Both the position numbers and the translations under genes were made by a program. A DNA stretch of 64,000 nucleotides from Psychrobacter urativorans (GTDB lineage: Bacteria; Pseudomonadota; Gammaproteobacteria; Pseudomonadales; Moraxellaceae), in the NCBI RefSeq assembly GCF_001298525.1, contig NZ_CP012678.1:1488001-1552000 (forward strand), read 5' to 3'. Positions within the stretch are counted from its first letter, which is position 1, and the number at the start of each line of letters is the position of its first letter. Below are positions 20,135 through 29,373 of the stretch, piece after piece. Below the pieces are notes generated by a model. The model worked only from the letters and a program-made list of their open reading frames with translations, searched no databases and was not told the DNA's origin.

Positions 20135-21730
20135 ATGACCACTGCAGCTGCCACTCCCGCAATCAAAGAAGATCGCATTTTAATTCTCGATTTTGGCTCG
20201 CAGTATAGCCAGCTTATCGCCCGCCGTGTACGTGATTCAGGCGTATTCTGTGAGATGTTCCCTTATGATATCGACACTCAGCGTATTACTGATTTTGGCG
20301 CAAAAGGCATCATCTTATCTGGTGGTCCTGAGAGCGTCCATGCGGATAACAGCCCACGCATTAACGATGCCGTATTTGACTTAGGCGTACCAGTATTAGG
20401 TATTTGCTACGGTATGCAAGCCATGGCAGAGCGTTTTGGTGGCAAAGTTCACGCCAGTGATATCCATGAATTTGGCGCTGCAACCATTAATATCGATGGG
20501 AAATCGGCACTAACTGACGGCATTGAAGACGCAGCGGGCAAACTGAATGTTTGGATGAGTCATGGCGATAAAGTAGTCGATGCGCCACAAGGCTTCGATA
20601 TTGTTGCCAGTACGCCAAGCTGCCCGATTGCCATCATGGCAGACGATTCGCGCCACTATTATGGTCTACAGTTCCATCCTGAAGTGACGCATACCGCACA
20701 AGGTTCTGCGTTACTTGGACGTTTTGTCCATGATATCTGTGGCTGCGCCGGTAGTTGGACGTCTGATAACATCATCGATATGCGTATTGAGCAATTGAAA
20801 AAGCAAATCGGTGATAAGCAAGTATTACTTGGTTTGTCAGGCGGTGTAGACAGCTCAGTCGTTGCGGCATTATTGCATAAAGCCATTGGCGACCAATTAA
20901 CCTGCGTGTTTGTTGATACTGGTCTCTTGCGTCTGCACGAAGGCGACCAAGTGATGCAAGTATTTGCAGAAAATATGGGCGTAAAAGTCATTCGCGTTGA
21001 CGCTGAAGAGTTATTCTTAACCGCATTGGCTGGCGAGTCTGACCCTGAAGCCAAGCGTAAAATTATCGGTAAGACCTTTATTGACGTCTTTGCTGAAAGC
21101 GCGCGTCAAGTGAGCGAACAAAGCGATGGTAAAGTCATCGAATTCTTAGCACAAGGCACGATTTATCCAGACGTGATTGAATCGGCTAAGTCGCATCAGG
21201 GTAAAGCCCACGTCATTAAGAGTCATCATAACGTCGGCGGTTTGCCAGATGATTTAGCATTTGAATTGGTTGAGCCGTTACGTGATTTGTTTAAGGATGA
21301 AGTGCGTAAATTGGGTATTACCTTAGGTCTTCCTGCGAAGATGATTAACCGCCATCCGTTCCCAGGACCGGGTTTGGGCGTGCGTATCTTAGGCGAAGTG
21401 ACCAAAGAATTTGCTGATATCCTGCGCTCTGCTGATGCCATCTTTATGGAAGAGTTAGAAAAATCAGGCTGGTATGAGAAGACTGCACAAGCATTTGCGG
21501 TATTCCAACCGATCAAGTCTGTTGGCGTAGTTGGTGATGGTCGCCGCTATGCGTGGGTGATTGCGCTACGTGCCGTTGAAACTGTAGACTTTATGACTGC
21601 GCGCTTTGCGCATCTGCCGTATGACTTGATTGAAACGGTATCGAATCGCATCATGAATGAAATCGCTGAAGTATCACGCGTGACTTATGATGTGTCGAGC
21701 AAGCCACCGGCTACTATTGAGTGGGAATAA
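20135..21730 (+). CDS. guaA: GMP synthase (glutamine-hydrolysing)
   Basis: Converts XMP to GMP with glutamine and ATP. The class I glutamine amidotransferase domain has [17 protein letters not shown], the nucleophile in GICYGMQ (C91) and the His/Glu pair in [10 protein letters not shown]. The ATP-pyrophosphatase domain has [11 protein letters not shown]. The C-terminal dimerisation domain ends [17 protein letters not shown], as in all GuaA proteins. 531 aa, normal. Starts at ATG 20135, 20120 or TTG 20117 are all possible; 20135 is preferred by family length. A long stem terminator follows. Confidence 0.97.
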   Translation: MTTAAATPAIKEDRILILDFGSQYSQLIARRVRDSGVFCEMFPYDIDTQRITDFGAKGIILSGGPESVHADNSPRINDAVFDLGVPVLGICYGMQAMAERFGGKVHASDIHEFGAATINIDGKSALTDGIEDAAGKLNVWMSHGDKVVDAPQGFDIVASTPSCPIAIMADDSRHYYGLQFHPEVTHTAQGSALLGRFVHDICGCAGSWTSDNIIDMRIEQLKKQIGDKQVLLGLSGGVDSSVVAALLHKAIGDQLTCVFVDTGLLRLHEGDQVMQVFAENMGVKVIRVDAEELFLTALAGESDPEAKRKIIGKTFIDVFAESARQVSEQSDGKVIEFLAQGTIYPDVIESAKSHQGKAHVIKSHHNVGGLPDDLAFELVEPLRDLFKDEVRKLGITLGLPAKMINRHPFPGPGLGVRILGEVTKEFADILRSADAIFMEELEKSGWYEKTAQAFAVFQPIKSVGVVGDGRRYAWVIALRAVETVDFMTARFAHLPYDLIETVSNRIMNEIAEVSRVTYDVSSKPPATIEWE

Positions 21731-21754
21731 ACCTCTACTTAGTTGAATACAGAT

Positions 21755-21799
21755 TTTTCATAAAAAAGGCGCTCAGGTTGAGTGTCTTTTTTATGAAAA
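21755..21799 (+). terminator. Intrinsic terminator after guaA
   Basis: 21-bp stem with two G-T wobbles: TTTTCATAAAAAAGGCGCTCA pairs with 21779-21799 around a 3-nt loop. A T-run lies in the right arm. Located 24 nt after the guaA stop. Confidence 0.75.
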
Positions 21800-22012
21800 T
21801 GAGAACTACTCAGTATTTCAAATATTTATTATTTTAATATATATCTTAAAAAATAAAATAATTGTACCGGAAAATAAAGAGTTTAATATTGATAAGAAAA
21901 ATTAGTAAAATACATATAAATTAATAGTTTTATATAATCTAATTTTAAAGATGCTAATTGATATTATTGATTTTTATAGAGTATTTTATATTAAATTCCA
22001 ATAGGGGCTATT

Positions 22013-23743
22013 GTGGGAAAAGTAATTGATGCAAGTGAGATTTCACTAAGAAAATATTTATCCAAAAACCAAGGACAATTTAATGTTCCATTTACACAAA
22101 GACCATACACATGGGAAAAAGAAGATGTAAGTAAGCTTTTAGAAGATGTTATTATGGTTTATGAGAATAGAAGCGAAGACCATGTACACGTTGTCAATTT
22201 CTTTACATTTTATGATCAAGACAGTAAAAAGTATATTTATGATGGGCAACAAAGAACCATAACTTTAATTCTAATTTTGTTTAATTTAATTAGTATGATG
22301 GAATATAGTAAATTTTTAAAAAATAGCACAGATGACCAGTTAGAAGAAGTTAGGAAAATACATAATAGTCTTATAGAAGAGTTTATTTGTTCAAAATCTA
22401 CTAATTTAAGATCAACGAATAAAATATGGAAGATTTATTTTGAAAATGGTGAAAATGCAAATCATGCTTTTCAAGCAATAATTGAGAATGGTAATCTTAG
22501 TAAAATTGCAGACGATGACTATGTTAGAAATTTTATTAGTAATAATAGATTTATAAAAAATAGATTAAATGAATATTTTGAAGATGAAAATATTGATGTA
22601 TATGCTATAAATGATATGATAAATGCAATGTTGGATAGTATTATTCTGGTTTATGTTTCAACGACTAACGAACAAATAGCTAAAGCTATGTTTGAAAGTT
22701 TGAATAGTACAGGTCAACAAGTAGAACATTATTATGTATTGAAGAATGCTCTAATTGAGAAGGTCTCAAATCAAGATGCAGAAAAATGGAAGAAAATTGA
22801 TACATACCTTAATGGATTAGATAAGTCAGAATTTCTCAGATCAGTTGCTACCATGTATAACGGTAAGACCATGAGTAGAGATGCTCTTAGAGTTTTAGGT
22901 GAGAAAGAGTTATATAACAATGAGACAAGTGCAATAGGATTTATAACGCAATTAGGAGAATATTCTTATCAGTTTTATAGGATAAACAATCCTATGCATT
23001 TTAATAAGGATGCATCAGAAAAAAAATTAGGAGAATCCTTAAAAGATTTAAATGTTTTTAGTTTTAAACAACACATTCCGTTAATTTTAGCTTTAGTTGT
23101 TAAAGAATATAATTATGATGATATTCTGAAAATTTCAGAAGCCTTGAAAAATAGAGTTATTATCAATATATTTTTAGCAAGTCAACGAGCCAACTCCGTA
23201 GAAGCATTAATTGCAGAACTTACTAAGAAGATTTTTAATGAAAAACTTCCAGTTGAATTAGTAATAAAGGAATTAGTTAAGGAAACTTATAATAAAGATC
23301 AGTTATTAAGTGCAATTAATACAAGAGAATTTAAGTCGTCACCAGATTTTATAAAGCTGAAGTATATTTTCTCTAATTTATATTATTTGGACTTAGAGGG
23401 GGAGCTTTTAACTAATAGGGATAATTATAAGATATGGTTAGAGCATATTTTGCCTCAGAATCCTGAATTAGATTCTTCATGGGTTGAAAAATTCGGTGAT
23501 GATATCGAAAGGTATAGAAATAATTTAGGAAATATGACATTGTTAATTGATATAAAGAATAAGAAAGCATCTAATGCTGAATTTCAAGTTAAGAAATCAA
23601 TATATGTAAATTCAGAATATTTAGAAAATAAAATTATATCAAAAGAAGAGGACTGGACAATTGAAAGTATTAATAATAGAGCGTTTAAATTGGTAAATAA
23701 GATTGTTGATCTTTGGGGGAATAAAAATAACATAGGAAAGTAA
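22013..23743 (+). CDS. DUF262-DUF1524 protein, GmrSD-like single-chain nuclease
   Basis: 576 aa. The N-terminal DUF262 (ParB/sulfiredoxin-like NTPase) domain has FTQRPYTW (27-34), DGQQRTITL (77-85) and FESLNSTG (228-235). The C-terminal DUF1524 HNH-type nuclease domain has LEHILPQ (476-482, catalytic His) and NNLGNMTLL (503-511). This is the domain pair of type IV restriction enzymes such as GmrSD and BrxU, which cut modified phage DNA, though many family members remain uncharacterised. GTG start with AGGGG 5 nt upstream. Markedly AT-rich and alone between guaA and an oxidoreductase gene, so probably acquired. Target and cofactor are not evident from the sequence. Confidence 0.85.
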   Translation: MGKVIDASEISLRKYLSKNQGQFNVPFTQRPYTWEKEDVSKLLEDVIMVYENRSEDHVHVVNFFTFYDQDSKKYIYDGQQRTITLILILFNLISMMEYSKFLKNSTDDQLEEVRKIHNSLIEEFICSKSTNLRSTNKIWKIYFENGENANHAFQAIIENGNLSKIADDDYVRNFISNNRFIKNRLNEYFEDENIDVYAINDMINAMLDSIILVYVSTTNEQIAKAMFESLNSTGQQVEHYYVLKNALIEKVSNQDAEKWKKIDTYLNGLDKSEFLRSVATMYNGKTMSRDALRVLGEKELYNNETSAIGFITQLGEYSYQFYRINNPMHFNKDASEKKLGESLKDLNVFSFKQHIPLILALVVKEYNYDDILKISEALKNRVIINIFLASQRANSVEALIAELTKKIFNEKLPVELVIKELVKETYNKDQLLSAINTREFKSSPDFIKLKYIFSNLYYLDLEGELLTNRDNYKIWLEHILPQNPELDSSWVEKFGDDIERYRNNLGNMTLLIDIKNKKASNAEFQVKKSIYVNSEYLENKIISKEEDWTIESINNRAFKLVNKIVDLWGNKNNIGK

Positions 23744-24014
23744 TTATATGAGCTTTTATTATATATGATTTAACATCTAGTATTTTAAAGATAATTAGGA
23801 TTTTTAAGATTAAATTTAAATTAATAATGTATAAAGTATTGCACGAAAGTATTTTATAAATCCTCAGTATTTCCGTGCAAAAATATTTATTTAGACAGTA
23901 AGTATGTTGAGTATGAATGATTTCTAATTTAATCGTTAAGTAATAGAAGATTACTCTACTTGGTTAGGTGTTTTTGATGAGAGAAATAATACCTAACCTC
24001 ATATTTAATATAAT

Positions 24015-24992
24015 CTAAGGCTTCAACAACACCTTACCTTTCTTCTCAGCCTGCATTTTTCCATCAACCGCTTTTAAGATATCCGCTAAATCAAACGTCG
24101 CTTCCGTTGGTAGTTTTAATTGACCACTAACCGCACGATCAATCAGCTCATCAACCAAGCGTTGCTTATTTTCTACGCTCATCTCTTGACTAAGCTTACT
24201 GCCCCAAAACCCTTTTAGAATCGCTTGCTTAAAGATCATATCAGTCGGATTAAGCACCATCGGCTTGCCTGACATCGCGCCAAATACCGCAAATACACCA
24301 CCATGACCGAGTAGCGATAACAGATTGCCACTGTCTTCACCGCCGACAGAATCAATGGCAGCGCTGATTTGCTCGTCGCCAATGAGTGATTTTACTTGGT
24401 CTTTCCAATCCTCGTCTGAAGTCACAATATTATTTTTGATACCGAGTGCTTCTAATTCTGTTATGGCGTCGCTGCTGCGTACCAGATTAATCGTTTTTAC
24501 GCCACGCGCCGCTGCTAGCATCGCAAGGGATTTACCAACCGCACCATTTGCCGCGTTATGTATGACCCATTGACCACTTTGCGTCTCGAGGAACTCAAGC
24601 AACATTAACGCGCTGAGTGGCATGGCAATCAATTGTGCCGCCATTTCATCGTCTAAATTATCGGGTACGGGGAACACCATATGCTCAGGCGCAACGAAAT
24701 ATTCTGCCCACGTTGCCTGCACACTAGCTGTCGCGACACGTTGACCAATTTTTAAACCTTTAACCTCACTACCGACCGCATCAATGATACCAACCGCCTC
24801 AGAACCACCAATGGCGGGCATTTTAGGTTTAAAACCATACTTACCGCGAATGGTCAGCAAGTCGTGATTATGAATCGAGGCTAAAATCGTTTTGACGCGA
24901 ACTTCATTGGCTTTAGGTTCTGGGATAGGGCGGTCGCCGAGGCTGAGAACGTCAGTAGGTTTACCAAAATGGTCATAAGTTGCGCTGCGCAT
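24015..24992 (-). CDS. MDR-superfamily quinone oxidoreductase-like protein
   Basis: 325 aa NADPH-dependent medium-chain dehydrogenase/reductase of the quinone reductase type. The GroES-like N-terminal domain has IGGSEAVGIIDAVGSEV. The Rossmann domain has NAANGAVGKSLAMLAAARG for the dinucleotide. The zinc-binding cysteines of alcohol dehydrogenases are absent, which places it with the zinc-independent enoyl/quinone reductases. The start MRSATYDHFGKPTDVL is typical. Substrate unknown. The 271 nt downstream, towards the DUF262 gene, are AT-rich and show no gene. Confidence 0.88.
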   Translation of the reverse strand: MRSATYDHFGKPTDVLSLGDRPIPEPKANEVRVKTILASIHNHDLLTIRGKYGFKPKMPAIGGSEAVGIIDAVGSEVKGLKIGQRVATASVQATWAEYFVAPEHMVFPVPDNLDDEMAAQLIAMPLSALMLLEFLETQSGQWVIHNAANGAVGKSLAMLAAARGVKTINLVRSSDAITELEALGIKNNIVTSDEDWKDQVKSLIGDEQISAAIDSVGGEDSGNLLSLLGHGGVFAVFGAMSGKPMVLNPTDMIFKQAILKGFWGSKLSQEMSVENKQRLVDELIDRAVSGQLKLPTEATFDLADILKAVDGKMQAEKKGKVLLKP

Positions 24993-25139
24993 GATAAATT
25001 CCTTTATTGGTTTTAAGTGCTTTTTTGAAGGGTTATTTAATTTTTAGCCATCAACAGTACCAATCTATCGCTACTCACCGCAATATTACTTTGGTTAAGG
25101 AAGGTTATTACCTGCTCCCAGACTTAAAGTAATAAGCAT

Positions 25140-25739
25140 TTAATTTGATGGATTAACATTTTGCGCTGCACTCAATGGCTCTGGATGAATCACTTCAAAC
25201 TTATCATTCACCATATCCGTTAATAACGGCTCGCCTTGTTTATTGACGCGGAATAAACCATATTTTGCCGCTTCAAAAGCTTTCGCATGACCTTCTTGAA
25301 AGAAAAAGGCATTGGTTGCCAGTAACACGCTACCATTACGAATACGGTAATGTATCGGCATCTCATTTGTGGCTAAATTATTAAGGTTATCGCGGTTATT
25401 ATTGTCGGCTAAGCGCACGAAATGTCCGACCTTGTTGTTATCAATTTTTACAATCAGATAGCCTTCATTGGTAGGATAGCTATTAGGATTTTGCTCTAAT
25501 GCCGCAAATACCTCACGCTCTAGCGCATAACTGAGCGCCATATAATCGCCCTGCATAAAGCCACGCGGATCGACAGGCGCAAGCTCCAATAGAACCGTGT
25601 CGCCAGTGGCAAGATGGGTTTCATATTTTGCGATATTGATATTCATGGCGACTAACACCACGAGCAATCCTAATAGCGCCATCGTGATGGTCACGGCGCG
25701 TTGTTGCCACCACGGCAGAGTGTGAGCAGAGTGCGTCAT
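25140..25739 (-). CDS. GDYXXLXY-domain membrane-anchored protein
   Basis: 199 aa. One N-terminal membrane helix (about 14-32) followed by an extracytoplasmic domain with the naming motif GDYMALSY (about 65-72). The family usually sits beside DUF2157/DUF4401 membrane proteins, as here: it starts 4 nt inside the upstream gene's end (ATGA overlap), indicating translational coupling. The function of the family is unknown; co-occurrence suggests an envelope complex with the 768-aa partner. No catalytic residues can be named. Confidence 0.85.
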   Translation of the reverse strand: MTHSAHTLPWWQQRAVTITMALLGLLVVLVAMNINIAKYETHLATGDTVLLELAPVDPRGFMQGDYMALSYALEREVFAALEQNPNSYPTNEGYLIVKIDNNKVGHFVRLADNNNRDNLNNLATNEMPIHYRIRNGSVLLATNAFFFQEGHAKAFEAAKYGLFRVNKQGEPLLTDMVNDKFEVIHPEPLSAAQNVNPSN

Positions 25740-28042
25740 AAGATAGCCGCCTTATGGTTCGTTTGGCGCATCAGTATCCAGCGCATCATCAAAACAGTCA
25801 GCCCAATAATGAGCATCGAGCCTGATTTGACCAGTAAACTGGTATCGAGCTGATAGTAATACCAAAAGATATAACTGACTAACGCCAATACACCAAGCCC
25901 TAATAGCACGCGCTGACTATTGGCAAAGGCAATAATGATAATCAAGCTGGTGGCTAATAATCCCGAAACGTACACCGATATAATGCCCATGATAATAATG
26001 ATACCGCCAATCAGTACGCTAGATTTTGCTGCTAAATGCACAGGGTAGCGCTTAAGAATAAGATAACCGCCATATAGACTGGCAAGTATCAGCAGCCCTT
26101 GCGCGAGGATATAATGATAGCGAAAGGTTGCCTCACTACTGATAAAGCTATTACCGTATTCAGCAGCGATAAAATAAACAGAAACGCACAACAGCATGAT
26201 GGCACTAGAATAATTGAGCGCTTTACTGATACTAAAAGCAGTGAACCGTAGCTTAGCAGGCACGATATTTAATAAGGCATACCCCTGTAGATTTACCACA
26301 ATAGTGACCAATGCCAATAGCCCCAAACTCAGCTCAGGCAGCTGATAAAAGCTCAGTAAATAAACCACACTGCCTAATGCTGCCATACTACTGAGCAGCC
26401 GATAAATAAAATTGGGTATGAGCATCGTCATAATGATTTGCAACAGCAAAAATAACCAAACATCTAACGGCGTATCCATCTCACTACCGAATATCGAAAA
26501 TGCAAAATACAGCTGTCCTGCGCCACTCAATGCAAAAGCCAAGCTATTCCAAAAAGTATTGTTACGCGATTTTCTATGTTTAAATAAAGCAAACGCTATC
26601 ATGCTAAGCACTATGCCGACTATCCATTGCAGGTTGGGACGGTCAAAGATATCTGCTTGATAAAGGATAAGGGTTAAAAATCCAACCAAAAATATACTTG
26701 CTAAGATGCCACTAAAACCAAAAAATAAATGAATAAACCAAGGCGTACTGTCATGATTGTCTGGTTCATTCATACTGTCTACAGTCTGTATAGTAGAGCT
26801 AGGCGATATCAGCCCAAGCTGCTGCAATTGCGCAAGTATTTGATTTGGGTTTGAATTTGGATTGCTTTTTTCATCATTATCTCGCGTTCGGGCTGTCAGT
26901 TCAGCCTCACTGTTTATGTTATCTACGTGAGCAATGCGACGTAACCAAACCACCGCTATAGAGCTCATGGCAATGAGTAATAGTGCGAGAATTAACATGC
27001 CGCCCGCTTCCCAATCCTTTAACAACAATTTGCCTGCCCAAAACATCACTACTGCAATCACAGAACCGCATACATACGTCAGCATGAGTAAATCAATATG
27101 GCGTTTATAAAAGCGCCAAAGCATAAAGCCACACCAGCCCAGCCATATTAATATCGTGCTCAATGTTATGAATATATCGGTATTGTTAAAGGTCGAGTTG
27201 CCAAAAATGAGGTTATCAAAGACGTTAATAATGGCAAGATGAGTAATGAAATAACTACTGAGCAGACCGACGATATAGACACTCCAGTGCAAGCCAGATG
27301 CGGTCGGCAGTCTTATTTTAGAATGGACGATTTTAGAATAGAAGTTTTCGGAATTAGCAGTTTTAGAATTGGTAATGTTAGCAAACTCTGAATGAGCAGA
27401 ATCCGTTTGAAGTTCGGCTGTATTTTTAATACTAAGCAGCCATGCATTTAGCGCCACAAAATTGATGAGCGCCAATGCGCCTACTTGCAACATACTTTGA
27501 TAATTGGCATCGATAAACAAAAAATCTGCAACATCAAGATAAAGTATCAAGCTGGCATTCACTAAACCCAGCCACAATAGCCACAGCACTGGCAGCCGTG
27601 CAATCAGTACCCACGGAATAATAAATAATGCCCAGTTAAAAAATAGCTGCCACGTATCCGCACCAGTTTGATAAACCTGCCCAAATAATGCCAACAAAAC
27701 ACCTGTGATAATACTCGTAATAAAGAGTAACCACTGCTGCACTGGCTGAAATTTCTGCTTAAAAGATAGGATAATATAGAGGGCTATAGTGATGACGAGG
27801 GCGCTTTCCACCAACGCAAATTTACCTATTTTGCCCATATGTAGCCAGTTATAGGCAATAAAGAAAACAAGAGATAGTACCAGTGCCACCATGCCAATAA
27901 TAAGCGATGACTTATCAAAGAACGCTAACCACGAGCGCTTGGTTGGGAAGACTTCTAGGTGAGTCGCTGCTGCATTTGCCTGCGCAATAGGAAGAATGCT
28001 TTGCTCAATTAAATGCTCTATAGTACGCCGTGGTGTGCTCAT
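25736..28042 (-). CDS. DUF2157/DUF4401 polytopic membrane protein
   Basis: 768 aa. The N-terminal DUF2157-like part has a short soluble segment (RRTIEHLIEQSILPIAQANAAATHLEVFP region) and then many membrane helices. The C-terminal DUF4401-like part is a second bundle of helices. They are joined by a soluble linker around residues 375-425. A second, Asn/Ser-rich soluble loop (TNSKTANSENF region) is encoded by imperfect repeats of TTTTAGAAT near 27312-27376. At least 18 hydrophobic segments are visible. No known activity. Coupled to the GDYXXLXY gene downstream by a 4-nt overlap. Confidence 0.85.
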   Translation of the reverse strand: MSTPRRTIEHLIEQSILPIAQANAAATHLEVFPTKRSWLAFFDKSSLIIGMVALVLSLVFFIAYNWLHMGKIGKFALVESALVITIALYIILSFKQKFQPVQQWLLFITSIITGVLLALFGQVYQTGADTWQLFFNWALFIIPWVLIARLPVLWLLWLGLVNASLILYLDVADFLFIDANYQSMLQVGALALINFVALNAWLLSIKNTAELQTDSAHSEFANITNSKTANSENFYSKIVHSKIRLPTASGLHWSVYIVGLLSSYFITHLAIINVFDNLIFGNSTFNNTDIFITLSTILIWLGWCGFMLWRFYKRHIDLLMLTYVCGSVIAVVMFWAGKLLLKDWEAGGMLILALLLIAMSSIAVVWLRRIAHVDNINSEAELTARTRDNDEKSNPNSNPNQILAQLQQLGLISPSSTIQTVDSMNEPDNHDSTPWFIHLFFGFSGILASIFLVGFLTLILYQADIFDRPNLQWIVGIVLSMIAFALFKHRKSRNNTFWNSLAFALSGAGQLYFAFSIFGSEMDTPLDVWLFLLLQIIMTMLIPNFIYRLLSSMAALGSVVYLLSFYQLPELSLGLLALVTIVVNLQGYALLNIVPAKLRFTAFSISKALNYSSAIMLLCVSVYFIAAEYGNSFISSEATFRYHYILAQGLLILASLYGGYLILKRYPVHLAAKSSVLIGGIIIIMGIISVYVSGLLATSLIIIIAFANSQRVLLGLGVLALVSYIFWYYYQLDTSLLVKSGSMLIIGLTVLMMRWILMRQTNHKAAIL

Positions 28043-28125
28043 AGCGCTTGCCCATTAAAAACAGTCTGTAGTCCATCTTAGCTGTTTTTATGAGAGACCG
28101 ATGTAGTAAAGTTATGAAGGCGACC

Positions 28126-28380
28126 TTAATAAAACTCAATGCGGCTCAACACATGCTCCTGCACAAAATAGGCGCACACATACGCGCTTGGCCATGCAAA
28201 CACAAACGCCAATCCCCATGAGTGTATCAGCGTCATAAAAAACCCATCATGAATCCCCGTTTTGACGATAATCAATGCCGCCGAAATAATGAGTGACATC
28301 ATCATCGCCATAAGTCCGGTGAATATCAGGCGATAATAACGTTGGCGGGTACGAATTTTAAAGGTTCGGGTGTCAGTCAT
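28126..28380 (-). CDS. DUF2798 small membrane protein
   Basis: 84 aa with two hydrophobic helices (about 18-40 and 46-70) and a basic N-terminus, TRTFKIRTRQRYY. The layout, with FAWPSAYVCAYFV in the second helix, matches DUF2798 family proteins. Same strand as, and 83 nt upstream of, the DUF2157 gene, so it may share a transcript. Function unknown. Confidence 0.78.
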   Translation of the reverse strand: MTDTRTFKIRTRQRYYRLIFTGLMAMMMSLIISAALIIVKTGIHDGFFMTLIHSWGLAFVFAWPSAYVCAYFVQEHVLSRIEFY

Positions 28381-28532
28381 GGTTTACTCAGTGCAGCATT
28401 ATGATAATTAGTATTATAGTAATTGGGATTATGGTTAATCATCATATCGTGTGTTCAGCCATTGGTAAAATGGTTATTATCACGGCTAAGATCACAAAAT
28501 AACGATAAATGTAAAAGCTAAAAGGAAATCAC

Positions 28533-29264
28533 ATGCCAGCACAGCAACACACATCAAAAAACAAGACGTTAGGCATTATTGGCGGCATGAGTTGGGAGAG
28601 TACCCAAAGCTATTATCGGCTGATTAATCAAGGTATCAAGGAAAAATTAGGCGGATTACATTCAGCGGAGTTATTGATTCATAGTATTGATTTGGCACCG
28701 ATTGCTACTTTGCAAGCTCAAGGAGCGTGGGATGAATTGGGTAACATCATGGTCAGTAGCGGACAACGCTTACAAGCGGGCGGTGCAGACGGGATTTTAA
28801 TCGCCACCAATACCATGCATAAAGTGGCAGACGCTGTACAGACAGCGACCGATTTACCCCTTATCCATATTGCAGAAGTAACGGCACAAGCCATTAATAA
28901 GCAAGGTCTAAAAAAAGTTGCCTTACTCGGTACGCAGTTCACCATGACTGAGGATTTTTATAAGCAGCGCCTAATTGATACTGGCTTGCAAGTGCTGATA
29001 CCGGATACGGAGTCGCGGCAAGAAGTGCATCGTATTATCTATGAAGAATTATGCCAAGGACAACTGCTTGATAGCTCACGCCAATATTATCGACAAGTTA
29101 TTCAAGATTTAGCGGCACAAGGAAGCGAAGGTATTATTCTAGGTTGCACTGAAATTGGCTTACTCATTAGCCAAGCGGACAGTCCTGTTCCCGTATTCGA
29201 TACCACCGCTATTCATGCAGCAGCAGCGGTGGATTTTTTATTAGGTAATGCAGTTTTACTCTAA
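28533..29264 (+). CDS. YgeA-like aspartate/glutamate racemase
   Basis: 243 aa cofactor-independent amino-acid racemase, closely resembling E. coli YgeA: GIIGGMSWESTQSYYRLINQG, LGGLHSAELL, ATNTMHKVAD and LGCTEIGLL. The second catalytic cysteine is C205. The position usually held by the first catalytic cysteine is T92 (ATNTMH), giving a Thr/Cys pair like the L-Asp/Glu-specific EcL-DER enzyme rather than the usual Cys/Cys. AAAAGGAA precedes the ATG. It probably supplies or recycles D- or L-acidic amino acids; this is inference. Confidence 0.9.
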   Translation: MPAQQHTSKNKTLGIIGGMSWESTQSYYRLINQGIKEKLGGLHSAELLIHSIDLAPIATLQAQGAWDELGNIMVSSGQRLQAGGADGILIATNTMHKVADAVQTATDLPLIHIAEVTAQAINKQGLKKVALLGTQFTMTEDFYKQRLIDTGLQVLIPDTESRQEVHRIIYEELCQGQLLDSSRQYYRQVIQDLAAQGSEGIILGCTEIGLLISQADSPVPVFDTTAIHAAAAVDFLLGNAVLL

Positions 29265-29373
29265 AGCTAGGTTCGGTACTTGCGTTAGCAGGCAAGTATT
29301 ATCAATAATTTACTCGCCATACTAATGAGCGAAAGCCGCACTGCTAAGCGTGTATATATCGACCGCGCTATTA

